A stretch of 64,000 nt of DNA from Watersipora subatra (GCF_963576615.1 NC_088711.1:24770182-24834181); one strand, 5' to 3'; positions 49,201 through 58,753 are shown, counted from the stretch's first letter. A program made the numbers and translations. Notes: generated from the sequence alone by a model not told the origin.

Positions 49201-52200
49201 ACTTTATCAGGGAATATTTGCAGCTGGGAATATTCAAGATTCCTAACACTAGCGTTGTGGCTGGACATAAGCAAATGTGGACTCAGTATCCTAGGAAACT
49301 CGAGAGTATATGTCACTTGTTGAGTGGGAAGACCGCTTGACATTGACCTCAATGCTTCAATTGTCTTCCAACTTCCTGCAAATATATTGTACTTTAATTT
49401 ACACTATAAGTTGATAGCTTTTTTAATAACTGAATCGCTTCAGGTGAAAATGCAATAAAACCAATATAAAAATTTAGATCCTGCTGTCAGCCTGTTAGAG
49501 CCTGCTTGCTAGCTTAAGAATTAGGATTTGCGAATAAATCTAAACAATTTTAAAGCTGATGGCAGTACAGCACTTCTGTCATACACATCGATATTACATT
49601 TCTGCTACAGCTAAAAAGCAAGTGTTGAATCAACAAACGACAATTTTTTATTGTACCTCTCAAAGCACTGCTACTAACACTCATTGAAAAACATTTTGGT
49701 TTTCATATACTGTATTTACTAAATGAATGCCTGGCATTGCCCAGGTAATAAGTCTGTGCACAGAAAATTTATTTTTATTTAACATATAACAATAGTTCCC
49801 ATTCTCACCTTCAAACTTCATATCATGAGAAAAGTGTTTCGTGCAGTTTAAATGAATTAAGAGAAAAAATAAAACAACTGTCAAGGTTTTTAAACTTTGT
49901 CAAGCAACTGTACCTTTCAAACTTCATATCATGAGGAAAATGTTTTGTGCAGGTCAAATAAATTAAGAAACAAAATAAACAAAGATAAAAGGGTTTAAAT
50001 GTAAATGTGAAATGATTAGCAAGTAATGGCTAAATTAAGCCTGTTTTGCTACAATTACAATAAAAGATGATTTGGTAATGATACGATTAATACGAACTGA
50101 AAAAACAAAATAAAAATCCTAAATATGTTGAATTAATCATAACAAATCGTGCATAAAAATGTGTGTATAATTACTGTTCCAGCAAAAGCTATCCATCAAA
50201 ACTTTGAATACGATGATACTGGTACCTCTTGACACTGGTACAAATGCAAAAATAAGATATCGGAGTTTCTTTGTCTGGTACTTTGTCTGACCGAATGGAG
50301 AGAGAATGTAGAGGCTATTCCTACTCGAGATAATACAATTGTCCACATGAAATGTATTAGCTTTTACCGATGTAGCTATCAGACCTTGCGAAAACCAGAA
50401 ATAAAAATGTAATGCCACATTTGAAATTGTAACGGCACATTTAAAAACTACAAAATTAAAAAAATAGGTGGTAGTAGCTAAAAATTAGTTTTTAAACAAT
50501 TTAAAACAATAACAAATTCAAAAGCTAATATTGGTTGATAATCAAAAGTGCACATTTAGCATGCAATTTTGCACCGTAAGAGTGGGCATACGGTATATGA
50601 TAGAATGCTGAGCATTGTATAGCTCAGTGGTTAAATATGTGGTTTGAATTTTGCGGTTGTAATCTCTGTGAGTTCAAATCCAGCAGTCAGCGAGCTCTTC
50701 AATCACAGATTTTAATAGCTATAACTGGACAGGCAGACATCTGAACAGACAGACATCTGAACAGACAATGACAAACTTGGAGATTTATATAGATAAATCT
50801 ATTCGTATAGTCTGTGTACACTATAACTATTTAAATCATAGTAGAGAAGCACTCATTGGTGTCATTTCAAAGTATCCACCAATATCAACTAAGATCACAT
50901 GACTGTAAAAATGTACACTCACTCAGTATTAGCTCATGTTATGTAATAGTGCTCTCACATGCCACGTAGCAGTATTAGTTAAGCTTTTTCAACTGTACTC
51001 ACCCAAATCACAAACCTCTTGAGAAGGCTTCTGTAAACGATTGTTTTGTACAAGAATGACTTGTAGAGGACATTGTGCCAATTCTACAGGAAGCTGTCGT
51101 AATCTATTATTACAGAGATTAAGCCTAGCCAATGAGTTCATCTCACCAATCTCTTCCGGCAACTCCTTTATAAGATTGTCTGATAGGTCTAATTTTTCTA
51201 GAGTGACAAGCTTAGTTACAGATATAGGCACAGCATCCAGTTCATTGTGGTCCAAGCGCAGCTCTTGCAGGTGAAAAAACAGTGCGAAAGTTTCTGGAAG
51301 TGAAGAGATTTTGTTGTAACTTAAAATCAGTTGAGTAAGATGAGGAATCCTGAGTGGGACCTCCTCGGGGATATCACTGATGTGGTTAAATGATGCATCA
51401 ATTTTCTCATACATGGTTGTGCTGTCTCTCAGGTCCCAAGGAATTTCGGTGAGACAATTATAGTTTATCTCCCCTCGTGAATGCTGTAGCCATAACAGAT
51501 ACATTATTTGGTAAAGAAAATTTTTCAATCACAATGAATTCACTTGCGTATGCTTTACTGCGGGTTAACTATCAATAAATACACTAGCAAGCCATAATCA
51601 ATCTATCTACATAAGAAACATTAGACAGATATGCAAGAAGATCAACAGAACTACATAATATTGTGGACAGATGGCAGTAATAATGCAGAGATATTATAGA
51701 CTTAATCTTAACATAACCAACAGTGCCAGATAAAATAGTGAAATTCATTTCCACATATGCCGGTATGTTTTGAAACAAAAACACTAAATACCAATAAATT
51801 GCAAGTTAACAGGGTTAAAAGGCGAGTTTGACCTTTTCCTCGCCTAAACAGAACTTATAAAGAGAGCTGCATAAGACGAGTCACCATATTCAAAATATTT
51901 CCTCAAGAATGTATTTATGATCAGTTGAGTGCCTGGGTTTGGTTTATGGTTATTTTACTGAGAGTTTATTGATCAAAATATACATTTTCCGAAATGGCGT
52001 TTGTTGAAATTAAAGCCTTTTGAAAAATTTAGGCTATTAGTCAGAAACTCAAACCATTTAGACAAAAAAAATAATATTGGACAAAAATATTATTATGTTA
52101 ATATTAAATTTTTACCTGTTACTTAAATTTATATTTAGCTTAGCGTTAGTTTAGCTTTATAGTTTTCTGCAAACTCTAACAGCTAAACATATGCTATGTT

Positions 52201-54372
52201 ATAATTGATGTACCGGTAAAATATTTCACATAGATAATTTTGTTGATAAGCATGCAAATCATTTTTATGTCATTTGGAAACACATGACTGTAATAATATA
52301 TACATAGACAACATATTGTGTGTTCCTTTGATTAAAGATTCCAGTTTTTATGCAAAATTTGACTTGTTGAAAGCTGAACAAACTTTACCGACATGCATGT
52401 TTACTTGTTCAACAAGCTATATATATATCTTACATTTATGTACAGTATCTATTTATATCTCAGTGTCCCGCTGTCTGTCCAGTTACAGTAACAAGTTTTA
52501 AGAACAACATATCCGTTTTGCAGAGGATTTGAACTCGGAACCAAGACTTCTCCATTAGACTACATGGTCAACTAAGCATGGAGATTAAGAAAAGTGAACA
52601 TACTCAATACATCGGTTAAAATACCAATAACGATGTTGCGATAACACCTAACAATGACCAGCTAGCCTCATTAAGCAAACGCCTGGTGTTGCAAAGGTAA
52701 TAAAAACGGCTTATAAACGATTGCAGGTAATGTAGTGTAAAGGTAATGTAGTAGGTAAGGGAATGTAGGTAATGTAATGTTTATAAGCGGTTTGTTTATT
52801 ACTCGTTCAATTCAGGGCATTCACCTAGTATATAAATATATACTAGGTGAATGCGCTGTATTGCACGAGTAATAAAATGATTACCCAAGAAATTTGACTA
52901 ACTTACGTCATAAGCTGGTAGTCTCAAATATTTATTAAAACAATAGCGATATTTAAGTACAGATTCTTCATTTCAAGACTAATAATAGCAATAGCTGGAT
53001 ATACCAAAACAGACGACGAACGTATTTCTCAAAGTTTGTTTATATTATTGAGAAATATAGATTATTTATATACAAGTCTTTGTTATTCGTTTGTTCAGTT
53101 GAAGCAATAAAGTTTTAGTAGCGAAAAATGACCTACTGGATTTGACCTCGCGACATTCAAATCGCAAGTCTACTCACAAGCGCGCCTAACCATAAGGCTT
53201 CGCCGTTCTTATCACAGCCATGGCTTTTACCATATACTGTAGATGCTTTCACACACTAAACATGTGTAAAAAGTATATACAGTAAACCCATTTCCTTTTG
53301 AGCACATTTAGTGTGTGCAGTGTGTTTACACACTGCGTTTACACAGTCGCAACACTAAATGTGTAATATTTATTACCTTTATTTATTTTTTGCCTTAGTA
53401 AGTGGAAAACAACTTCTCGTCAACCTTGCCATATGAAAGCGAAAATTTTGTTCGACTGTTTTCCGCCATACAATATCAACAAGAAATTGTCTCGAAATTA
53501 AAATGTGGTAGTCGGTGTGCTGATTATGTCGAAATAACGATGATGCCGATAAGTTATTCGCCGATATCCTACTCACAACGCCTGAAAGTAATACGATGCC
53601 CGCTCTCTCTATCACAGTTCAGCTCACCGTTATTCATTATAAGTTATAGTGAAAACGAAACCGAAAACAGTTAGGTGATAAAAATTTAGCCGTTGAGAAA
53701 GTTGAAGTTTAGTAAACTACATACTAAACCTTAGCTTCAAGTATGTGTTTAGTAAATTAAATTCATTTAAGTTAAATTCAAGGTTTATGTTATACGTTTG
53801 TTTCAAAGGTAAGAACTCTCTACAGTATGTATTGAACGTAGTACATGGTAATATTACACTTTATTCCAGATCATAACCACTAAATACAATAAAGTCGCTG
53901 TAGGTAACTATAGTTACTACGGTTAACATATTATTTTGTTAGTAATTTTTACTATACATGCACTTTTTAAAAATATGGTATGTAGTGTATATAAAATTTT
54001 TGACGATTTTTACCAGAGAGTGTTTGCTTTAGATATTTACTATAAGTTTCTATATCTCTCTATACAAAATTTTTGTCATACGACGCCAACACTAAAACCA
54101 CATAATTATATACCAAATCATTTTTATTGTAATCGCAGCAAAATAGATTTCATTTAGCCATTACTTGCTAACTATTTCACATCTACATTTCAACATGTTT
54201 ACAGTTGTCTTATTTTATCTCTTACATTATTTTAACTGCACAAAACACTTTCTTCATGATACCGTATGATGTTTGAAAGTTAAAATGGTAATTGTTGTTA
54301 AATGTGAAATAAAAATTAAGTTTTTTGTGCAAAGACTTTTTTATTACCTTGGCAACGCCGAGCATTCACCTA

Positions 54373-54419
<47 letters not shown>

Positions 54420-56588
54420 CCCGACATTGCTCGGGTGATAAAAAATTCTTTGGATAGTAGATTTATTTTTACCTAATCACAGTTACCATTCTCATTTTCA
54501 AACTTCATATCATGAGAAAATGTTTTGTCGAAATCAATTAGGAGAAAAAATAAAACAGCTGCAAATGTGCTTAAATGTGTTACTGTAGTTACCTACAGTT
54601 ATTGTAATTACGTACATTAACTTTTTAGTGTATTTAGTGGTTATGATCTGTAAAAAAATGTAACATTACAATGTACTACGTGCAGTACATACCGTTGGGA
54701 GGTTTTACCTTTGAGACAGACGTATTACATAAACATTTAATTAACTTAAATGAATTTAGCTTCCTAAATACATACTTGAAGCTAAGTTTTAGCAATGATA
54801 TACAACCCCACTTCATATCATTTATATCATGGAGGTTTATATCATTGGTTATAGTAAGTATTTTACTAAACTAAACTTCAACTTTGTCATGGGCTAAAAT
54901 TTTATCACTTATTTGTTTTCGAATTCATTTTTACTAAAACATAACAAATAACGCTAAACTGAAATAATGAGCATCGTGAATCTTTTTCAGACGTTGTGGG
55001 AAGAATTTCGGTGAACAGCATATCGGCATTTTGGTCGTAATCAATACACCGACTGCCAAATGTTAAATTCAATAGAAAATTTTGTTGATATCATATGGCG
55101 GCAAACAAATTTGCTCTAGTATGGCAAGGATGAAAAAGCATCGTGTTTCATGGAGTAAGGCAAAAAAATCTTATAACAGGGGCAACGTAACGCGTGGGCA
55201 CACTGTATTAATTAATAATTTAGCATGTGCAATGGAGAAAAGGATATACTTGTACAGTATATGGTAAAAGTGCATTGAGAATGGTAAGAATGTCTTAGGC
55301 TGTTGGTTAAATGCACTTGTATACAAACTTGCAGTTGCAATCTTTGTGAGTTCAAATCTAATACGAAGTGCATTTTTCACTCCTAGATTTTAATCGCTAT
55401 AGCTGGACAGGCGACAGACAAACTTTGAGATTTATATATACATTTGTAGATATATCTTTATATAGGCTATATAGTGAAATCTTTTGAGATGACATAATAT
55501 TCATGTTATGGCTACATCATGGACTAGTCTAGTCTCGCACTCAAGGTTTTTCGCCACACCCACCCCCACAAAACACGCAACACAAACAACTTGTTTGTTC
55601 GTATTGCATGTTTTGTGTGTGTTGCGTGTTTTGTGGGTGTGGGGATTAGTGGATGTGGCGGAAATCTTTGAGTGTGAGACTAGGCGAGCCCATGGGCTAC
55701 ATGTGCACTTTTTTAGAAATTGTAGCAAAATGATAGTGTTATAAAACAAGGATGTTTGGCAGTCTCCAATTTCGACTAATAATCCAAGCATTCGACTAAG
55801 TCTGTCGGCAACAATGGTTTCAGCCATTATCTATTTGGCTAAATTTCTATTTACCGCGTGTTTGTTTAAAGTTTACTAGCAGTATGAAAAATAAGCAACA
55901 GGCCTTAAATACAAACAAAAAATACATAGTTTTCAAAAACTGGTCATAATCTAAATGTCAACTTTCTGAAAAAGTTCAAGTTATTACCTACTAGTATGGT
56001 AAGAGAAACAGTGCTCTGACTAGCATATGTTACTTTGTAGTTGGCTCAATGTCAATATCGATCAAGGTTTAGAAGCAACAAAAAGAACATAACAGCTTTA
56101 CACATTTGCAGGTCATAAAGGTTGGCTTTATCACAAAAATTTTTGTGATAAAGCAATCAACTGTGCAAGTTGGTCTTGCAACAAACCAGTCCAAAACTGC
56201 TTTTTAATTTATAGTAATAAAACAGTCAATACCTGCAAAACAATAAATAAAAAAACAGAACTTGGCTCCATAAAAAACCGTGACTGATAATTAACATGAT
56301 TTGAAAATAATCAATACGGAAGCATGTAGTTAAAAATACTGTTAGCTACTGCTGTGTATATAAGAAAATATACAACAAATTAAGCAAAGTCAATTTCTAA
56401 TGAGTTGGATCATTTAACAATAAAAAGGCCGATCAAATTTCAACAATAAATCGTTTACTTAACTGAAACAACAGGCCAATGATTATGCATACCTTGACAA
56501 ATGCCTTATGAGAAACATGTCGACTTATGTCTAGCACTTTACTATTGGATTCATGTCTTCTCGGTATAGCGGATTCACTACTTCCCAT
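31013..56588 (-). CDS. LRR protein fused to ARH-like (ADP-ribosylglycohydrolase) domain
   Basis: Exons in transcript order: 56588-56493, 51483-51003, 49375-49130, 48814-48639, 47966-47823, 46653-46551, 45308-45178, 36273-36158, [one unfound short exon], 32065-31984, 31205-31013. Apart from the gap, all phases match; about 590 residues are recovered. About six leucine-rich repeats (residues 43-190) lead into a linker (193-274), then an ARH-family fold: RIVGLIYGAAIGDAL, FAKRLLAWRYSGFPELGD, FTTDPHRVAAS, GIPHFHDLEEVM, LCKVTHSS and the C-terminal AGGDC...GAVHGG segment. Family knowledge: ARH enzymes bind two Mg ions through a GDWTDD-like motif and a GGDxDT motif. Here these read GDWTTAF (324-330) and GGDCKAA, so the domain is probably catalytically dead. 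It could act as an ADP-ribose-binding or scaffold protein (inference). Most introns are 0.5-9 kb. Confidence 0.83.
31984..32065 (-). CDS. LRR-ARH gene, ARH exon
   Basis: Acceptor with a good pyrimidine tract, TTTTTATATCAG|AT; donor GACAA|GTGCTA. Encodes YYKLMLLGIHCLHVAVEEL, aligning with the family segment IGYTxKxLGxxxWAL. Phase 1 in does not match the previous exon (phase 2 out), so a short exon between them is missing from this model. Confidence 0.68.
34044..34075. repeat. 32-bp near-perfect palindrome
   Basis: GATCAGGAGAAGTAC facing GTACCTCTCCTGATC around ACTAGT, one mismatched pair. Confidence 0.85.
36158..36273 (-). CDS. LRR-ARH gene, ARH exon
   Basis: Acceptor TTGTTAG|GGA, donor CCAA|GTAAGC (phase 2). 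Encodes DHLAKEAFIAAQQYLPNEES, fitting the helix after the VTH motif. It is separated from the previous exon by an 8.9-kb intron holding the large 23-bp satellite. Confidence 0.75.
36325..36535. repeat. 35-bp minisatellite, 6 copies
   Basis: Unit AAACTAGGTCACCATGTACC plus AAACCAGGTCATGCT. It begins about 50 bp upstream (minus sense) of an LRR-ARH exon. Confidence 0.93.
37745..38955 (-). mobile_element. End-motif/tRNA-like element, full copy
   Basis: Minus orientation: end motif at 38930-38950 (complement of TTACTCGGGCAACGCTGGGTA), about 0.9 kb body, tRNA-like region complement near 37785-37870 (GATTTGAACTCACAGAGATT, complement of a B-box). Lies in an LRR-ARH intron beside the large satellite. 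Confidence 0.72.
39292..43091. repeat. 23-bp satellite array, about 165 copies
   Basis: Unit: GGAGTTAAGAGAGTTAATGC plus a variable TGC/CGC/AGC/CAC/TAC triplet. It contains two nested GAGTTAA half-units. Frequent variants include a 24-bp form with an extra G, AAAGAG for AGAGAG, and CTACAGAG. Groups of variant units recur in the same order, so higher-order blocks exist. No frame stays open. It lies in the 8.9-kb intron of the LRR-ARH gene. Confidence 0.97.
44787..44882. repeat. 18-bp minisatellite, about 5 copies
   Basis: Unit AGGTACACTTCAGGTACAC type, in an LRR-ARH intron. Confidence 0.9.
45178..45308 (-). CDS. LRR-ARH gene, ARH exon
   Basis: Acceptor AACACCAG|GT completes the glycine codon; donor CTGCAG|GTACGA in phase 0. 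Encodes GIPHFHDLEEVMANSVRLCK and VTHSSSTCVTAS, matching the ARH segment where active members have a C-x-VTH-x-D core. The Asp after THx is replaced by Ser. Confidence 0.85.
46551..46653 (-). CDS. LRR-ARH gene, ARH exon
   Basis: Acceptor CTTCTTAAG|ATA, donor ATTACAG|GTTGGA (phase 1). Encodes FTTDPHRVAAS (matching the ARH motif with DPHxAA) and VRALITG. Where most relatives have a PNGxxMRTS stretch, this one reads EDDVALVRAL, another departure from the active-enzyme consensus. Confidence 0.78.
46858..47150 (-). repeat. Duplicate of the intron end and exon start at the LRR exon
   Basis: Aligns by eye with 51482-51765: ATGCTGTAGCCATAACA, ACATTATTTG, AATCACAATGAA, GCGTATGCTTTACTGC, CAAGCCATAA, GACAGATATGCAAG and AAGATCAA/GCAGATCAA appear in the same order. 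The copy retains the acceptor GGCTACAG|CAT on the minus strand, followed by 18 open codons (HLRACHE...) and a stop. Confidence 0.75.
47524..47585. repeat. Short tandem duplication, 2 copies
   Basis: GACTCTAGCATGCGTGCAAG AGAAGAT occurs twice with one substitution. A similar twofold duplication (CTGCACATTCCACTCCTCAA type) lies at 48005-48082. Confidence 0.85.
47823..47966 (-). CDS. LRR-ARH gene, ARH exon
   Basis: 48 codons, phase 0 at both ends; acceptor TTGCGCAG|GCT, donor GAG|GTACAA. Encodes VVDELEFAKRLLAWRYSGF followed by PELGD, a conserved ARH-family helix and loop. Confidence 0.85.
48639..48814 (-). CDS. LRR-ARH gene, ARH N-terminal exon
   Basis: Acceptor TGTTCAG|GT, donor ATG|GTGAGA (phase 0). 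Encodes LIYGAAIGDALALATE (the ARH entry motif), then HRTHWKKGDWTTAFDQM. Homologues carry two aspartates directly after GDWT; here they are Thr-Ala. Residues 275-333. Confidence 0.87.
49130..49375 (-). CDS. LRR-ARH gene, linker exon
   Basis: Acceptor TGCAG|GA completes the glycine codon (VCDLG-SWKTIEAL), the usual end of an LRR C-cap. Encodes a linker with no recognised domain and the start of the ARH domain, DLRDRIVG. Its 3' end uses a non-canonical GC donor: GTCG|GCAAGT. Confidence 0.8.
49720..50800 (+). mobile_element. End-motif/tRNA-like element, full copy
   Basis: End motif GCCTGGCATTGCCCAGGTAATA at 49730; tRNA-like region 50615-50690 with A box TAGCTCAGTGGTTAA and B box GAGTTCAAATCC; then AGCTATAACTGGACAGGCAG and GAGATTTATATAGATA. 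The clearest Pol III promoter-like boxes in the window. Between LRR and linker exons. Confidence 0.75.
51003..51483 (-). CDS. LRR-ARH gene, leucine-rich repeat exon
   Basis: 160 codons plus one base. Repeats fit LxxLxLxxNxLxxLP: LTQLILSYNKISSLPETF, LQELRLDHNELDAVPISV, LEKLDLSDNLIKELPEEI, LARLNLCNNRLRQLPVEL and a last half repeat ending VCDLG. Acceptor CTACAG|CAT, donor TTGG|GTGAGT (phase 1). The frame is also open 5' of the acceptor, but that part is intron-like and duplicated elsewhere. Confidence 0.88.
52505..52575 (-). repeat. tRNA-like sequence
   Basis: On the minus strand GACCATGTAGTCTAATGGAG (A-box-like) and TTCCGAGTTCAAATCCTCTG (B-box-like) are spaced as in a tRNA. Stems pair poorly, so a SINE head rather than a gene. 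Confidence 0.5.
52682..53034. repeat. Three truncated element ends, alternating orientation
   Basis: End motifs at 52685 (plus), 52795-52817 (minus) and 52850 (plus). The last two meet in a perfect 18-bp-arm palindrome at 52817-52854 (GCATTCACCTAGTATATA, AA, complement). Confidence 0.72.
53035..54373 (-). mobile_element. End-motif/tRNA-like element, left arm of head-to-head pair
   Basis: End motif at 54345-54370 (complement TACCTTGGCAACGCCGAGCA), body to 53230, tRNA-like complement at 53110-53225 (B-box GAGGTCAAATCC on the minus strand), tail near 53040. Confidence 0.72.
54374..54415. repeat. TA microsatellite
   Basis: About 20 TA dinucleotides lying between two head-to-head copies of the end-motif/tRNA-like element. 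Confidence 0.97.
54416..55465 (+). mobile_element. End-motif/tRNA-like element, right arm of head-to-head pair
   Basis: Starts ACCCGACATTGCTCGGGTGA; tRNA-like region 55290-55370 (GAGTTCAAATCTAATACG), then GCTATAGCTGGACAGGCGAC and GAGATTTATATATACA. The small frame at 55082 (MLISYGGKQI) resembles one on the opposite strand at 38069 (MLISYDGKQI), from the shared body. Confidence 0.74.
55508..55702. repeat. Inverted repeat with CA-rich arms (MITE-like)
   Basis: GTCTCGCACTCAAGG and CGCCACACCCAC on the left face GTGTGAGACTAGG and GTGGATGTGGCGG on the right; the centre is CACAAAACACGCAACACAAA and its complement. Arms of about 80 bp, diverged. Confidence 0.82.
56125..56154. repeat. 30-bp perfect palindrome
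   Basis: GCTTTATCACAAAAA followed directly by its complement, with no loop, in the first intron of the LRR-ARH gene. Confidence 0.9.
56493..56588 (-). CDS. LRR-ARH gene, candidate first coding exon
   Basis: Reads M-G-S-S-E-S... for 32 residues, then donor AAG|GTATGC in phase 0, which fits the phase-0 acceptor of the LRR exon 5 kb away. Gly2 with Ser residues following resembles an N-myristoylation context. The sequence upstream is richer in CpG than its surroundings. No homology supports it, so it may be a wrong first exon. Confidence 0.5.
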
Positions 56589-56960
56589 TACTATCTATTT
56601 AACGGTCAAAGCACCAATATATTTGGCCAACAAGCCCCTTTGTAGTCGAAGTTCCACATCAGAATGCAATAAGGGTCAGTATTTTAACAAAGTTTTACTG
56701 AGCGTCGTCAAACACATACGTCGATTCTGATAGAACGAACGTCGTCAATACATTATAAAGGTAGACTAAAAATAGGCGGCCAGAGTTCACTCGAGCCAGA
56801 CACTAACATAGACGTAGACACTTACAGAAACGAAGTTATGGTTAATCTAGTGAAGCGTGTTGACGTCCTCCATGAAAAACGCTCCTTCCGACCTAGCGTC
56901 ACTGGCGAAACCCGTACAATATTTTTTTATCTTAGGCATCGAAAATGTTGCTAGGTGTCA
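56589..56960 (-). promoter_or_regulatory. Possible promoter / 5' UTR of LRR-ARH gene
   Basis: The stretch immediately 5' of the candidate first exon is visibly richer in CpG (many ACG, CGT, GCG words) than the surrounding DNA. It contains a CGGAAG (ETS-like) word on the minus strand near 56890. No TATA box is obvious. Inference from composition only. Confidence 0.3.
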
Positions 56961-57745
56961 AGGATATTATATGTGCATATACAACTGCAAGTTTTAATAA
57001 AAGTATTTGTTTTTAATACCTAATAACAGTTTTATTTTTTTAATTGCTAAATTAATTAAAAAAATTGTACAAATTATGTTTTCAAGTAACTAGATTATTA
57101 AGCCAGTACTTCATGTGCACGTAAAACCTAACTCGGGCTCAAACGGTTATGTTACGTTAGATTAAGTAGTGTGCATGTCTGCCTATTCTGGATGTCTCGA
57201 CCAATGATTCCAACACCTCCATGTTAGATTGTTGTTTTTCTCAAGACATGCAATTTAATTGATTTAGATTGCATGTCACATATTTTAATCCGAAGGCTCA
57301 TAGCTGTCACTCACAAGCTTCACATCCTACATGAACAAGGTGTCCTATCAAAATGTTTAATTTTATGCACTTCATTTATTGGTCAGAACTTGGTGTAAAT
57401 TATTACAGCATTGTGTTAGTTTTAGTTAACATTTATATAATTTTCCGTCGATGCACTTTCATTTTAACGATATCATATGTAGCAAGTATTCACCTATTTT
57501 CACATCACAGTTCAACAGCCTAGTTATCCAACCAAAAATATTTGTTTTTTATGTAGGCCTACTCGCTAAACTTGTTATATCGAGTTTTGTATGTTTTTTT
57601 TAACTGATTGATATATTTTCTGGGGATAAATAATGGTACAATGTACATACTTTTAAAAAAATGGTTCTGAATTATCTAGTTTTATCAACTTTTACTAATT
57701 TGTCTACCTCTCATAAGTGGTTGAACGGTTATATAAGCACTCAAC

Positions 57746-58753
57746 TCAATTAGATATAAGGTTTCTAAATACACCGCCACATATATTTGATTCGGGCGCC
57801 CAAATCTGTACAGGCATCAGACTCCTATAGGTTGATGTACATAGAGTGATGACCTCCCAATGCCCACCTGGCATTTTAAACTCAAGTTCCTGCAACTCAA
57901 TCAAGCACGCAACAGACACATGCATATATAACATGCCCTTTCTTCTTTTAGTCATTTAAACTGGTGTAATAAAACACCTCGTACACCAATAAACACAGTG
58001 GATCGATTTATTTCCAAGACAACAAATGCAAATAAACATCTTTTTCATTGTTGATTTTTTCCAAGATCATTCCAACAGATCTTTAAAGGCTGTATTCTTT
58101 CACTGCTCCTAATCTCGCTTGTTCAAGTGCCTTCCATGAGGCATCAGAGTAGAAGCCTTGGAACTCCTCTAGTAGATTCTCATGACTTGAAATAGCAGCA
58201 TCGCCAAAGCTCAGCCCCATAGGCCTTGTCTTCACCATACTCTCTCCGGTGTGAAAGACTCTGAACTGGTGCCGCATACAGTTTGCTGCTGCTACCAGCA
58301 GCAAATGATTCTATGGCCTCAACTTCCCTGAATGAGCCGGTCCCTTACCTGTGTTCGAATCATGGATAGCCTTGACCTCATCAGCGCTCTCCAATTTAGG
58401 GGGTGTGCTTCTACTTCTGCTAGTGTTGCCACTTGCAGTATCTTGGTGACCATAACTGCTTTACCAATGTTCCAACTAGCTTCACTCTCTTCCTCACTGC
58501 TGACAGTCATACTGGGACCTCATATGGTGCTCATCATCTTGGCTAGGCGCTCCAGGGCCTGTTATGTCTGCCTGTCCCTTTTGCTGTCAGTAGAAAAAAG
58601 GTTGTTTTTTTCTTCCTCACGCCTAGCCAGATTCCTCTCATAGACAGTTTTAGCTGCCCATCGCTTTCTGCAAATCTGTTTCTGAAACCAGAAACAGGTA
58701 ATAAAGATTAAGACGAGGACAAAATTAGTTTGGTTTTGTAAAATACATAGCAA
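57746..58753 (-). pseudogene. Degenerate coding remnant, possibly transposon-derived
   Basis: Several open stretches on the minus strand lie close together but in different frames. One (58688-58562) follows an acceptor-like TTTCTGGTTTCAG and reads KQICRKRWAAKTVYER, resembling the basic helix of MADF/Myb-SANT-like proteins. A second is Ser/Glu-rich, a third (58304-58083) ends HENLLEEFQGFYSDASWKAL. Stops and frame changes interrupt them. A 170-bp piece (57775-57955) resembles 60815-60945, suggesting repeat DNA. Function unknown; the family suggestion is weak. Confidence 0.35.

Noticed and set aside
49048-49323. 91-residue plus-strand frame
   Set aside because: Antisense shadow of the LRR-ARH linker exon.
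50609-50700. A true tRNA gene
   Set aside because: A and B boxes are good, but acceptor and anticodon stems do not pair and the sequence continues into a repeated SINE-like tail.
55501-55827. 108-residue minus-strand frame starting MAETIVADRLSRML as a possible first exon
   Set aside because: Runs through an inverted repeat and has no donor that leads in phase to the LRR exon; 56493-56588 fits better.
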